Below, piece by piece: positions 47,129-56,925 of a DNA stretch of 64,000 bases. Numbering within the stretch: position 1 is the first letter of the stretch; every line of letters starts with the position of its first letter. The translations under genes were made by a program, and so were the position numbers. Source of the DNA: Physcomitrium patens (Eukaryota; Streptophyta; Bryopsida; Funariales; Funariaceae); assembly GCF_000002425.4 (NCBI RefSeq), contig NC_037254.1:17868405-17932404 (forward strand), given 5' to 3'. Under the pieces are notes generated by a model. That model did not search any database, had not been told where the DNA came from, and saw only the letters and a list, made by a program, of their open reading frames with translations.

Positions 47129-47357
47129 TCGCAACATCTCCAATCCAAATTTTGACATCTGGACAAGCTCCATATAATTTTCCTCGTGTATTATTAGCTG
47201 CTTGTATTGTCCATCCATGTTCCATATCAATTGGCCATTTTTTCTTCTTATAAAGATCCTTAGATATAAGATTTATTTCAGAACTATGGTCGACTAAAGC
47301 AACAATTGGTTCTTTTATAACTCCTACTTTCATCAATACTTCAATAGTTGTTCTTGC
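47121..47357 (-). pseudogene. pro: A6 protease fragment
   Basis: Minus-strand protease N-terminal half with DHSSEINLIS (Gly to Ser in the active site). The amber codon that ends gag is still present just upstream (complement of 47358-47360) in frame. It is cut off after about 75 codons by the deletion that joins it to the LTR. Confidence 0.7.
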
Positions 47358-47566
47358 CTAATACTTTTCAGTATATGTCACGGCCATAATCATGTAAGCT
47401 AATAATTACATATACAAATAGGTAGAAGTAAGTAAAAGTAGGTAAAAATAAGTTAATTCTATAATATTTAATATGGAAGCTTCCTAGAAACTTTCTACAC
47501 ACTGCTTTGACTTCATAGGTGTCTTTAATTGACCTTTTGGATTAGAAACGTGGTCAACAAGTTGGC

Positions 47567-47649
47567 CATGTGCCACACATGTTGTTAGCTTGAAAATCAA
47601 GCTAACTATGTGGCCCACACGTAGAAAAACTTGCCTTGTAAGACAAGGC
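47567..47649 (+). repeat. Three stem-loops in C2 LTR U3
   Basis: CATGTG-cca-CACATG (47567-47581), GTTAGCTTGA-aaa-TCAAGCTAAC (47584-47606) and GCCTTGT-aag-ACAAGGC (47633-47649) are perfect inverted repeats following one another. The second is unchanged in the 3' LTR apart from its loop; the others have drifted. Confidence 0.7.
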
Positions 47650-47719
47650 ATGTGTCCTACAAAGTCAACATATATTGGAGGTCCTATAGAACGTCGCCAC
47701 GTAGCTCCTAGTTAGATAG

Positions 47720-47759
47720 TATATATAGAGACAAGAGTGAAGGCTTCTTCACTCTTGTC
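47720..47759 (+). promoter_or_regulatory. C2 LTR TATA box with hairpin at the likely start site
   Basis: TATATATAG at 47720-47728 is followed at once by a perfect 13-bp stem with 4-base loop (GACAAGAGTGAAG-gctt-CTTCACTCTTGTC, 47730-47759), about where transcription should start. The same pair is in the 3' LTR and, with some changes, in the fragment at 59228-59270. Confidence 0.6.
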
Positions 47760-47959
47760 AACTCCTTTCTTGCTTCTAGTCTAGTTTCAAAGATCTCTAG
47801 TTTTCTTGTCTTTTGGCAATAGCCATTCCAGTTCCTCTTTCAATATATATACTTGTTTATATATTTTTTGTTACCTCTCTTTGATTGAAGGCTCACTTGT
47901 TTGAATTGTTTTTTCATCGAGTTCTTGTCCTTGACAGATTGATAAGAGTACACCTACAA

Positions 47960-47968
47960 TATCAGAGC
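47960..47968 (+). other. Possible initiator tRNA-Met primer site
   Basis: TATCAGAGC matches the core of the plant initiator tRNA-Met PBS, but the leading TGG is lost and it lies 23 bases after the LTR, which is unusually far. The same spacing is seen in C1. Confidence 0.4.
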
Positions 47969-48895
47969 TTTATCTAATCTTGGACAAGAGTGGATTATCC
48001 CTTTTTCTTGATAAGATATAAGCGTATTAGAAATTGCGGATTACCCTCTTCTAAACTGATATTGTCCTTAGTATTTTCTTTGTCCGCAAGTCCTCTCTTC
48101 TATTTGTCTTGAGCGATATTAGACATCTTCTTTCTTCTAAGTGTTATCATAGTAGAACTTTTTGAAATGAAGAGTGCAATGGCACAAATGCAAGAGCACT
48201 TGAGGGAGTTAATGCTTGCAATGCATCAATTCAATTTACCACCACAAGGAGCAACAAGATTGGCAGGAAGTGAAGATATAAAAATGGTTGGAGCTGCTTC
48301 AACATCTGTACCAAACCATGTCCTTTCTCCTATGGTAGAACGCCCTTCAAATTTTAGAGAACCAAGAATTATCCTACCCGAGAAGTTTGATGGTACCAGA
48401 TCCAAGTTTCAAGGATTTATCAATCAAGTGCAACTTGTGATTGAACTTCAACCCCAAAGCTATCCAACTCCAGGATCACAAGTTAGATTCATTGGTACGC
48501 TTCTTTCAGGTTCAACACTATTGTGGTTTTCATCTTTTCTTGAACGACGAGATCCAATATTGAATAATCTAGAGGCTTTTTTGGCAGAGTTTCGATCCAT
48601 GTATGGAGAACATGATGCAATTCGTGTTGCAACCAATAAGATCCGTATTTTACGACAAGGTAATCGATCAGTAACGTTATATGCTTCACAATTTTGACAA
48701 CTTGCAACTGATATGAAGTGGGATGATGCTGCACTTATTAGCCAATTTCTCTATGGATTACATTATGAGGTAAAAAAATTAATGCTCAACTTACCTGATC
48801 CTCAAACATTGAGTCAAGCAATTGTCTTTGCCGTGAAGTGCGACAATCACCTTTTTGAATTCTGATCTGAGAACCGTACAAGTGGACCTCAATGT

Positions 48896-50092
48896 TGTCG
48901 TATTGTAACACGAGTATACCGTGAAAATATAAAAAAATGGGACTTTTATTAATATTTAGTTACCTCAAATATTGGGGGCAACGACCAATTCCAGTGCAAA
49001 TACTGGGAGGCCAAGGTCAGTCACCCCGTTACAGTGAGCTGGGGCATACTGAAATGCTCCATTCGATTCTAATAACGGGAGTCAACAAAAAAAGGAAAGG
49101 ACCAATTCAATGACGGATGAGCTTGGTTTGAAGAGCCAATTGGATCCAATTTCAAGACATTCAATTCAGGTCTTACTACGGGCCTCTCAGCCAATCTGAT
49201 GCGAAGGACCAATTTGACCCAGTTACGGAAACATCCAGGTCTTACTACGAGCCTCTTAGCCAATATGAGACCTGAATTGGTTAGGCGACTCAATGTGGTC
49301 CCGATTACGGGGTTTCGATTGTGTTTCAGGCTGTCCTGTTTTCTGTGCCGTTTCAAGGAACGTTATTTTTGGTAAAAGGATCACTTAAAGGTAAAAATGG
49401 AAGAAAAAGCTCTGAAGGCAAGAGCCAATTTCAGATCCAAGCTCTGACGGTGGGAGCCAATTTCGGATCCAAGACGAAAGATTGAAGAAATTCAAAATTA
49501 AGGTTAAGAAATGGGGGGAGAGAGAATAAGTTTTGGGGGTTTTTGAAGGATCGGGGAGCTAGCTTCATGCTTCGGGCGGGGAAAAAAGACAGAGAATTGG
49601 GTTTTTTTTCTTCATAGGGTTTTGGAAAGACTGAGGCAATCGTTGCTGAAGTCAGTATTGTAATGGTGAATCAAGATTTTTAATGAAGTAGGTTTGATTA
49701 CTCTTGACTGTTTTGTGAAATCGAGTTACGTCTGTGATGAAGAATTAAAAGGGTGTCTATACGATTGAGTATGCGGAGTGAATGAAATTTATTGGGTTAA
49801 TCTAAGAAGATAGTCAATGGATACAAGATCGTGAGTATAAAGCGGTATCGAAGATTAGCAGTTTGGGTTGTTCGAGATTCTCTGTAACGTCTAGAGACCT
49901 ACCAACTAAGATAAAAAGGACTTCAGCGAGCAGTCGAAGGGCATCCGTATAGATTTACGGTGTATTCTTGCAGTCGTTTGTATTCCAATAATCAAAAACC
50001 CATAGACTGCTTGAATATTGACAAATCTCCATACTACCTTCTACAGCCATACGTCCGGCGCATTTTCGAGCAGAAAAACACATAATACGACA
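48896..50092 (+). repeat. A7: solo family A LTR inside C2 gag
   Basis: 1197 bp, TGTCGTATTG to TAATACGACA, without any internal sequence. Flanks are atgt (48892-48895) and acgt (50093-50096). The empty site in C1 (111-114) reads acgt, so the 4-bp duplication is confirmed with one C-to-T change. Formed by recombination between the two LTRs of a former element. Confidence 0.92.
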
Positions 50093-50272
50093 ACGTTACT
50101 ATAATTCAATGGTAACACCAACACCTCTTCAACACATACATTTGGAAGTAGAGGATATGCAAATTGATGCAGTACGTTTCAAATCTCTTTCTGAGCAAGA
50201 AAAGACTCGTCATCGTCAACAAGGATTATGTTTATATTGTGGAGAACCAAAGCACACTGCTCAACATTGTCC

Positions 50273-50282
50273 AAAAAAATGA
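50273..50282 (+). promoter_or_regulatory. Candidate -1 frameshift site between C2 gag and pol
   Basis: In the gag frame the sequence is A-AAA-AAA followed directly by TGA. The protease-RT frame is exactly -1 and open through this point. This is a standard slippery heptamer, but an indel in an A-run would look the same. Confidence 0.45.
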
Positions 50283-51508
50283 CGCAATCACAAAATGAGG
50301 AGTATGGCTATGAAAGAAGACAATATGTCAGAAAACGAGTTTGTCCAGCTACAATAGGGACCGTGCGGCTGGAACCTTGCACAACTTCTAGTAAAGGTCC
50401 TATTCTCTCCTCAGAGCCCTCTCCTTGTTTTATATTAAATGTTATTTTAGGACCTAAATATTACAAAGTCTCAGCCTTCTTAGATTCAGGAGCCTCAGCA
50501 TGTTTTTTAGATGAAGAATTTACTAAAAGACATAGCATATCTTTAGTAAAGAAAACCAAACCTGTTCATATAGAAGTCATAGATGGTCGTCCATTGTCTT
50601 CTGGAGATATTACTCACGAAACCCTTCCTATAGAAGTAATAATCAATGGTCATAATAGTTTTGTAGTATTTAATATCATTAGATCTCCCTCTAATCCAGT
50701 CATTTTAGGTTTATCGTGGTTAGAAAAATACAACCCACAAATAGACTGGATTTTCCGAACTCTTACTTTCTCTAAAAGTATAACTAACAGTGTAGTTAAA
50801 CAAGTAGAGAGTCATAAGTCCAGTTCAATTAAATCCATATTTATAAGTGCAAAAGCTTTCTTGCATGCTGCTGTGAAAGAATCACCATACATTATTTATC
50901 CTACACCCGTTTCTACTCGTAAAAAGACTTCAAGTGGCATTCCAAGCCAATATCAAGAATTTCAAGATGTATTTGAAAAAAAAAATGCGGATATACTCCC
51001 GGAACATCGTCCCTATGATTGTTCAATTGACCTTCAAGAAGGAGCACAACCGCCATTTGGACCAATCTATAGTTTATCACAAAATGAGTTGGCTGAACTC
51101 AAGGAGTATATTGAAGAAAATCTAGCCAAGAATTTCATACGCCATTCTAAATCTCCAACAGGAGCTCCAATTCTATTTGTGAAGAAAAAAGATGGATCAT
51201 TACGGATGTGTGTTGTTTATCGAAGACTCAACAAGATTACCATCAAAAACAGGTATCCACTACCTTTAATATCCGGACTTCTTGATCAGCTGAATCAAGC
51301 TAAGATCTATACAAAAATAGATCTTCAGGGAGCATACAATCTAGTACGCATCAAAGAAGGAGATGAATGGAAGACTGCATTTCGAACTAGGTATGGACAT
51401 TTTGAATACAACGTCATGCCTTTTGGACTTACAAATGCACCAGCAGCTTTTCAACATCTAATGAATGATGTTTTTAGAGAGTTTTTGGATGATTTTGTGA
51501 TCTGTTAA
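50279..51508 (+). pseudogene. pol: C2 protease and RT N-terminal part
   Basis: Aspartic protease with [12 protein letters not shown] (D-S-G active site, near 50490) and [19 protein letters not shown] follows with [26 protein letters not shown] and [13 protein letters not shown]. The ORF stops at TAA 51506-51508, exactly at the first residue of the Y-L-D-D active site (FVIC-stop-LDD), so the catalytic Tyr codon is lost. Position 50934-51125 in another frame is a shadow. Confidence 0.85.
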
Positions 51509-52438
51509 CTAGACGACATCTTGATCTATTCTAAGAATCCAAAAGAACATGAACTTCATGTTCGTCGTGTGTTACAAAAATTAAGAGATGCAGGACTCTA
51601 TGCCAAGATAGAAAAGTGTGTATTCCACACTACTCAAGTCGATTTCTTAGGTTACATCATTTCAAATGATGGACTTATAATGGATCCTAAGAAAGTTCAA
51701 ACTATTATAGATTGGAAGATCCCAAAAACAATAAGATATGTCCAATGTTTTTTGGGATTTGCCAACTACTATCGGATCTTCATCAAAGACTTCTCTCGAG
51801 TTGCAGCTCCACTTACACGTTTGGCTTGTAAAGACAAACTCCAATGGAATCAAGAAGCGAAAGTTACTTTTGAATCTTTAAAGACAGCATTTGTTTCTGC
51901 ACCAATCTTGTATCATGTTGATTTTTCCAAAGCATTCTTTATGGAAATAGATGCATCGGACTTTGCTCTGGGTGTGATTTTATCACAAATGGGAACAGAT
52001 GACAAACTTCATCCAGTAGCCTTTCATTCAAGAAAATTCTCAGCAGTATAAATCAATTATGAGATCCAAGACAAAGAACTTCTTACAATTGTGGATTCTT
52101 TTCAAGAATGGCATCATTATCTAGAAGGCACTTCTAGTCCAGTCACCGTGTATACGGATCACAAGAATCTCAAATATTTTATGTCAGCACGCATATTAAA
52201 TCGTTGCCAAGCTCGTTGGAACATGTCTTTATCAAGATTCGAGTTCATCATCACTTATCGGCCAGAAAAACAACAAGGTTTATCCGATGCCTTGTCTAAA
52301 CGTTCTTATCTTGCACCAAAAGAAGGAGATGCAGCTTTTGAGCAACAAAGAACAGTTCTCTTGAAGCCGGAACAATTTCATCTTCGAGCAATAAAATCAA
52401 TATTGACTGTTGATTTAACTTTCCTTAAGCAAGTTTAG
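51509..52438 (+). pseudogene. pol: C2 RT C-terminal part and RNase H
   Basis: Same frame as the preceding part. LDDILIYSKN, then VDFLGYIISNDGL, FLGFANYYRIFI, RNase H with MEIDASDFALGVIL, a stop at 52049-52051, and the rest of RNase H with VYTDHKNLKYF and RPEKQQGLSDALS. It ends in TAG 52436-52438, probably a former CAG. Confidence 0.85.
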
Positions 52439-53542
52439 CTAAGTATGTCTTCAGACCCTCTTGTTCATGATATCAAGAACAATTCTTCTAAATCTCATGA
52501 TCCATCTAAATTTGAATTCAAGAACAACCTACTCTATTTCGAAGGACGCCTATATGTTCCAGAAAGAGAAGCACGTTTACATGTTCTTCAAGCTCGTCAT
52601 GACTTCCCAGCAGTAGGACATTTCGAATATAATAAGACTTTGGAGCTGATATCTAGGGATTTTTGGTGGCCTCAAATGTGGAAGGCAGTTAAAGATTTTG
52701 TACAATCATGTGATGTTTGCTCAAGATCGAAAACTCCTCGTCATCGACCTTTTGGACTTCTTCAACTATTATCCATTCCAGAACAACCATGGTCTTCTGT
52801 TTCTATGGACTTCATCACAGATCTTCCAATCTCAGGTTCTTATGACTCTATATTCGTGATAGTAGATCGTTTTACCAAAATGGCATATTTTGTACCATGT
52901 ACAAAATCTATCATAGGTGAAGAAACAGCTAAACTCTTTCTTGACAATATCTATCGCTATTATGGATTATCCAAGGATATTATATCAGATAGGAGAACTC
53001 AATTTATATCAAGATTTTGGCGGACTCTTTTTAAGATTCTTAAAGTGGATATAAAACTATCTTCGGCATTCCATCCTCAAACTGATGGACAAATGGAGTG
53101 TGTTAATCAAGTTTTGGAGCAATATTTAAGATGTACCATTAATTACCAACAAGATGATTGGACAACTCTTTTGCCATTGGCAAAGTTTGCTTACAATAAC
53201 ACGGTTCACTCTTCTACAAAACAAACACTTTTCTTTGCTAATTATGGTTATCATCCACGATTTAATACTTTTGACTTTTCAAAAGTTGATAATCCATCCG
53301 TGAAAGATTTAGCAATTTATTTATCAGAGCTACATGCAACGATGAAGGTGCAGTTAAAAGAAGCTCAAGAACAACAAAAGGCCAATGCGGATGTCTATCA
53401 AAAGGAACAACCATCATTCATCTTGGGTGATAAGGTATGGCTACTTCGTCGCAATATCAAGACCACTAGTCCTTGTGACAAGTTGGACTATCAAAGGCTG
53501 GGACCATTTTCTATTTCTACACAAATCAATCCACTTGCATAA
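52439..53542 (+). pseudogene. pol: C2 integrase
   Basis: Same frame. Zinc finger (HDFPAVGHF ... CDVCSRSK, about 52590-52730) and catalytic core with MDFITDLPIS (Asp), ISDRRTQFIS (Asp, Gly to Arg next to it) and HPQTDGQMECVNQ (Glu). C-terminal region with VWLLRRNIKTT and LGPFSI, a GPF-type module. The frame ends in TAA 53540-53542. Confidence 0.87.
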
Positions 53543-53780
53543 CGTTTACATCTACCGGAGTCAATGAAAATCCATCCAATATTCCACAAGTCTCTTCTTG
53601 AACTATACAAGATAGTGGATATATCAAGAAGACGACAAGCTCCACCTCATCTTATAGAAGTGGACAATAATGAAGAGTTTGAAGTAGAAGAAGTCTTAGA
53701 TTCAAGGCGGTGCTGAAATAAATTAGAATATCTTATCCATTGACATGGATATGGTATTAGTGAACGCACATGGGAGCCAA
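53543..53780 (+). pseudogene. pol: C2 integrase tail and chromodomain, broken
   Basis: Same frame as integrase. SMKIHPIFHKSLLELY leads to a chromodomain (EEFEVEEVLDSRRC ... EYLIH, 53670-53780) with the end ERTWEPM. Two TGA stops interrupt it; one replaces the Trp expected near LIHWHG-type motifs. The chromodomain identifies the family as a chromovirus, a group that directs insertion through histone marks. Confidence 0.75.
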
Positions 53781-53945
53781 TGTAGAATCTTACAAATGCA
53801 GCAAAGGCGGTGGAGGCTTTTCATCGACGACATCTATGAAAATCAAGATGAAAACCTTCTTTATAAAAGAAACAACATCTAGGCAAGATAACATTCTACT
53901 TTCAATTCTTGTTCATAGCTTCGTTGTAGTAGTGGCGCTCAGGAG

Positions 53946-54368
53946 ATGGAGAACCAACAACCAGCGGATTCAACTCAAGAGCCTTCATTTGCTGACCTAC
54001 AGGACGAGACATTACGATTGTCACAACCTTCAAGACGACACAATCGAGATGAAGATCTTCAAGAACGACATGTTCTTCTTCAAATAGATGGTGAGATACA
54101 ACGCGTTTGGTATCACGATTTGGGAAGGGACTCCCGATGTTTGGTCATTTTGCTAGAGGTAGAAACAACTCCTGATAGTGTTCCAAATATTCTATTCGAA
54201 GGAAGTTACGAAGGCCTCAACAATGATCAAATAACTGGGTGGTCTTCCCGCTGTGGTATGGGACACTACCGATGGTTGAGAGGCCCTATCAATCATCTTC
54301 AAAGAGAACAGAGATCAGAGTATGTGGCGAATACAATTCGTCACATCATTGATTTTTTCAACATATGA
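53946..54368 (+). CDS. C2 extra ORF after the chromodomain, 140 codons, unknown
   Basis: Sense ORF between pol and PPT, starting MENQQPADSTQEP. An acidic/Gln-rich N-terminus (about 50 residues) is followed by a folded-looking part with VLLQIDGEIQRVWYHDLG, VILLEVETTPDSV, FEGSYEGLNNDQI, GMGHYRWLRGP and YVANTIRHIIDFF. No signal peptide, membrane segment or known motif is visible. Intact here although pol has several stops. A decayed second copy lies at 58600-58880 directly before another C-type LTR, so it is a regular part of the family. Not recognised as any described retrotransposon protein. Confidence 0.65.
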   Translation: MENQQPADSTQEPSFADLQDETLRLSQPSRRHNRDEDLQERHVLLQIDGEIQRVWYHDLGRDSRCLVILLEVETTPDSVPNILFEGSYEGLNNDQITGWSSRCGMGHYRWLRGPINHLQREQRSEYVANTIRHIIDFFNI

Positions 54369-54396
54369 TGACCGCTCCTCGTGGAACTCGTCTCTA

Positions 54397-54409
54397 GAAG
54401 GGGGGGTAA
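54397..54409 (+). other. C2 polypurine tract
   Basis: GAAGGGGGGG followed by TAA and the LTR start TGTCATGG at 54410. Confidence 0.85.
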
Positions 54410-54971
54410 TGTCATGGCCATAATCATGTAAGCTAATAATTACATATACAAATAGGTAGAAGTAAGTAAAAGTAGGTAAAAGTAAGTTAATTCTATAATA
54501 TTTAATATGGAAGCTTCTTAGAAACTTCCTAGATGCTGCTTTGACTTCATAGGTGTCTTTAATTGACTTTTTGGATAAGAAATGTGGTCAACAAGTTGGC
54601 CATGTACCACATATGTTGTTAGCTTGAAGATCAAGCTAACTATATGGCCCACACATAGAAAAATTTGCCTTGTAAGTCAAGGCATGTGCCCTACAAAATC
54701 AACACATATTGGAGGTTCTATAGAATGTCGCCACGTAGCCCCTAGTTAGAGAGTATATATAGAGACAAGAGTGAAGGCTTCTTCACTCTTGTCAACTCCT
54801 TTCTTGCTTCTAGTCTAGTTTCAAGGATCTCTAGTTTTCTTGTCTTTTGGCAATAGCCATTCCAGTTTCTATTTCAATATATATACTTATTTATATATAA
54901 TTTTTTTACCTCTCTTTGAGTGAAAGCTCACTTGTCTGAATTGTTTTTTCATCGAGTTCTTGTCCTTGACA
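54410..54971 (+). repeat. C2 3' LTR
   Basis: 562 bp, TGTCATGGCC to CCTTGACA, followed by gtata. Confidence 0.92.
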
Positions 54972-54976
54972 GTATA

Positions 54977-56925
54977 ATGGCTTCAAGCTTCGATTTCCTT
55001 ATTACTATAATCTTCAAAACGTTCTCGTTGATTATATCCATTCTTTTCATTTGTTGATTGTTTATAACCAATATCAACCTCTTCTTCATTTTTATATAAT
55101 CTTGCATCAAAAGCATAACTCATTCTAACTTCACCCATTAATTACCTCTTTTACTTAATGTTGTCAATGATAACATCATGAAACTCCTTTTTTGCAATTT
55201 CCAAAATTTCTTTCAATGTGAATTCCACCTTAGCATTTAATATACATTCTTCCAACACCCCTTTTAAATTTTTTGCTGCTTCAATATCAGAAAGTAGCTT
55301 ATAAGCAATTGATTTATCCTTTTCTTTTATTTCCTTTGTTTTTTCTTCCAATGATGCTGAAATATCTTTTATAGGCAATTCTTTTGAAGCTGCCCCATGA
55401 GCCTTGTCTCCTCAAATTTACCTCTTAGAAGAATTTCCTTCTCTTGTATCATCAAAATTTTCTTGTCTCTTTTCTTCCATCAAAGCTTCATGTTGGCTCT
55501 TAGCAATATATACATGAACTGAAAGAGACTCAACAAGATCTTCTCAACTTGTTGCACTTTGTATTGTAGATACAGTCCTCAATAATGCTTTCCTAGGCAT
55601 TTTTCCTTTTTTACATTGTAGAAATGGCAGAAGCCCAAAATTCACTAGTTTCTATACTTCCACCAATTTCATCATCTATTCTAGCACCATAACGTGTACT
55701 CTCTCATATTGCTATTCTATGTTCTATTAAATAATCTTGAATCAATGCTCTCATACTTCTTTTGCCAAAATTGGTTCAAAAGAGATCCTCTGTATCCTTT
55801 AATATAATCTTTCCATCTTTTCGGTAAATAACTCCTTGCTATACCATATTATTAAATTCATTTCAATCCTTCCTAGTATGTAAAGCGTCATCACACCAGA
55901 TGCATCTTTGTACACACCTTTGTTTTGAAACATTCTTCAAATTATTTGCAGAAGTATTTTCTTCAAGTCTTGCTAATTTGATTTGAAGATCTCTCATTCC
56001 ACGTATAATTTCTTTAATCTCCATAACTCCTTTTTTCGATAAAGATGTTGAAGGTTGAACAGTAGGCATTGTTGGTCGTGTTGTATGTACTAGAATTTTA
56101 GGTACTTGTACTGCTTTTGGAATATTATTCCTATCCTTCTTCTTTTCTCTTTTTACAAGCAAATCCACTGTATTTTTAATATTTTTCGACTTTGTTGTCA
56201 ATCCTTCATCTTCTTCTTTGTCTTCAAGAAGCAACTCCAATTTTCGTTATAATTCTCCATCAGCAGCTTGAAGAAATAATTCAACCTTGTTCGGCTCTAA
56301 TGTCAATTTTTCTACCTTCGATAATTGAGAATACTGCCTCTCAAATTCCCTTAGTAGCTCTGTTGCTTGCAAATTCTTATTAGGCCGCTCAATCCATTCT
56401 AGAAATAGTTTCTTAGTAACACGATCAATGTCTTCCAAGAAATATTCGTCTTTTAATGCATGTGAAAAAATCTCTCATGAATTTCTATAATGCTCCATAA
56501 TTGATGTAATATGGTCTCTTATTTTTGGTATCATGGCAAGTCCAAATAATTCAACCATCTTCTTCTCAGAAACCTGATTTAATTCTATTTCCCAAACATA
56601 ACATCTTAAATACTTTGAAATATCCCTTCCATCAAATTGATCAATTTATTGACTACTACTTATAATACTTTGGTTGCTAAAGCTTCTTTGCAATCATTGC
56701 TTTCTTGTTGCTGCATAGATAATTATAAGGCTTGAAACATACTAGCAACAGATGGATCCATATACATACCTTGTCCTTTAGAAGAAACCCCACTAGAAGC
56801 TCCACTTAAAGTTCGTCCCAAAGCTCCTTTAAAATTTTTATTCTCGTTCTCTATAAAATAAAAATAAAAATAAAAAAATTCCAATACCTCCCACCTCAAG
56901 CGTTTCATGTCGAGTTCACCACTTA
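54977..56925 (-). pseudogene. gag: A6 gag, heavily decayed
   Basis: Minus-strand family A gag. Recognisable parts are ITKKLFLEWIERPNKNLQATE-like (56247-56438), LPTVQPSTSLSKK-like linker and CCHC knuckle (CIWCDDALHTRKD, near 55880) in 55863-56240, and a C-terminal part (55151-55378). The start codon is ATA instead of ATG and there are many stops. It is cut at 54972 by C2. Confidence 0.75.

Larger units (their letters stand above)
47376..47936 (+). repeat. C2 5' LTR
   Basis: 561 bp, TGTCACGGCC to CCTTGACA. Contains a series of short perfect inverted repeats and a TATA box (separate entry). Confidence 0.92.
48167..50282 (+). pseudogene. gag: C2 gag, interrupted by solo LTR A7
   Basis: Starts at ATG 48167 (MKSAMAQMQE). 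Gag core with EKFDGTRSKFQGF, VRFIGTLLSGSTLLWF and LRQGNRSVTLYA. A TGA at 48695 interrupts after ASQF, and the frame then continues to 48895, where the A7 LTR is inserted. After A7 it resumes at 50093 and reaches a CCHC knuckle ([14 protein letters not shown], 50229-50270) and a TGA at 50280-50282. The Gag type is the one related to PEG10/Ty3 capsids. Confidence 0.8.
47376..54971 (+). mobile_element. C2: full-length family C chromovirus
   Basis: Plus-strand element with LTRs 47376-47936 and 54410-54971 and perfect 5-bp target duplication gtata (47371-47375 and 54972-54976) inside A6 gag. It has gag, protease, RT, RNase H, integrase, a decayed chromodomain and an extra ORF before the PPT. The two LTRs differ at a few dozen positions by eye, so it is clearly older than B. 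Solo LTR A7 interrupts gag. Confidence 0.92.

Noticed and set aside
53770-54087. Overlapping ORF MGANVESYKCSKGGG
   Set aside because: Out of frame with both the chromodomain and the longer, ATG-started ORF whose decayed second copy supports the other frame.
53946-54368. Family C extra ORF as an envelope gene
   Set aside because: No signal peptide, transmembrane helix or glycosylation-rich region is visible.
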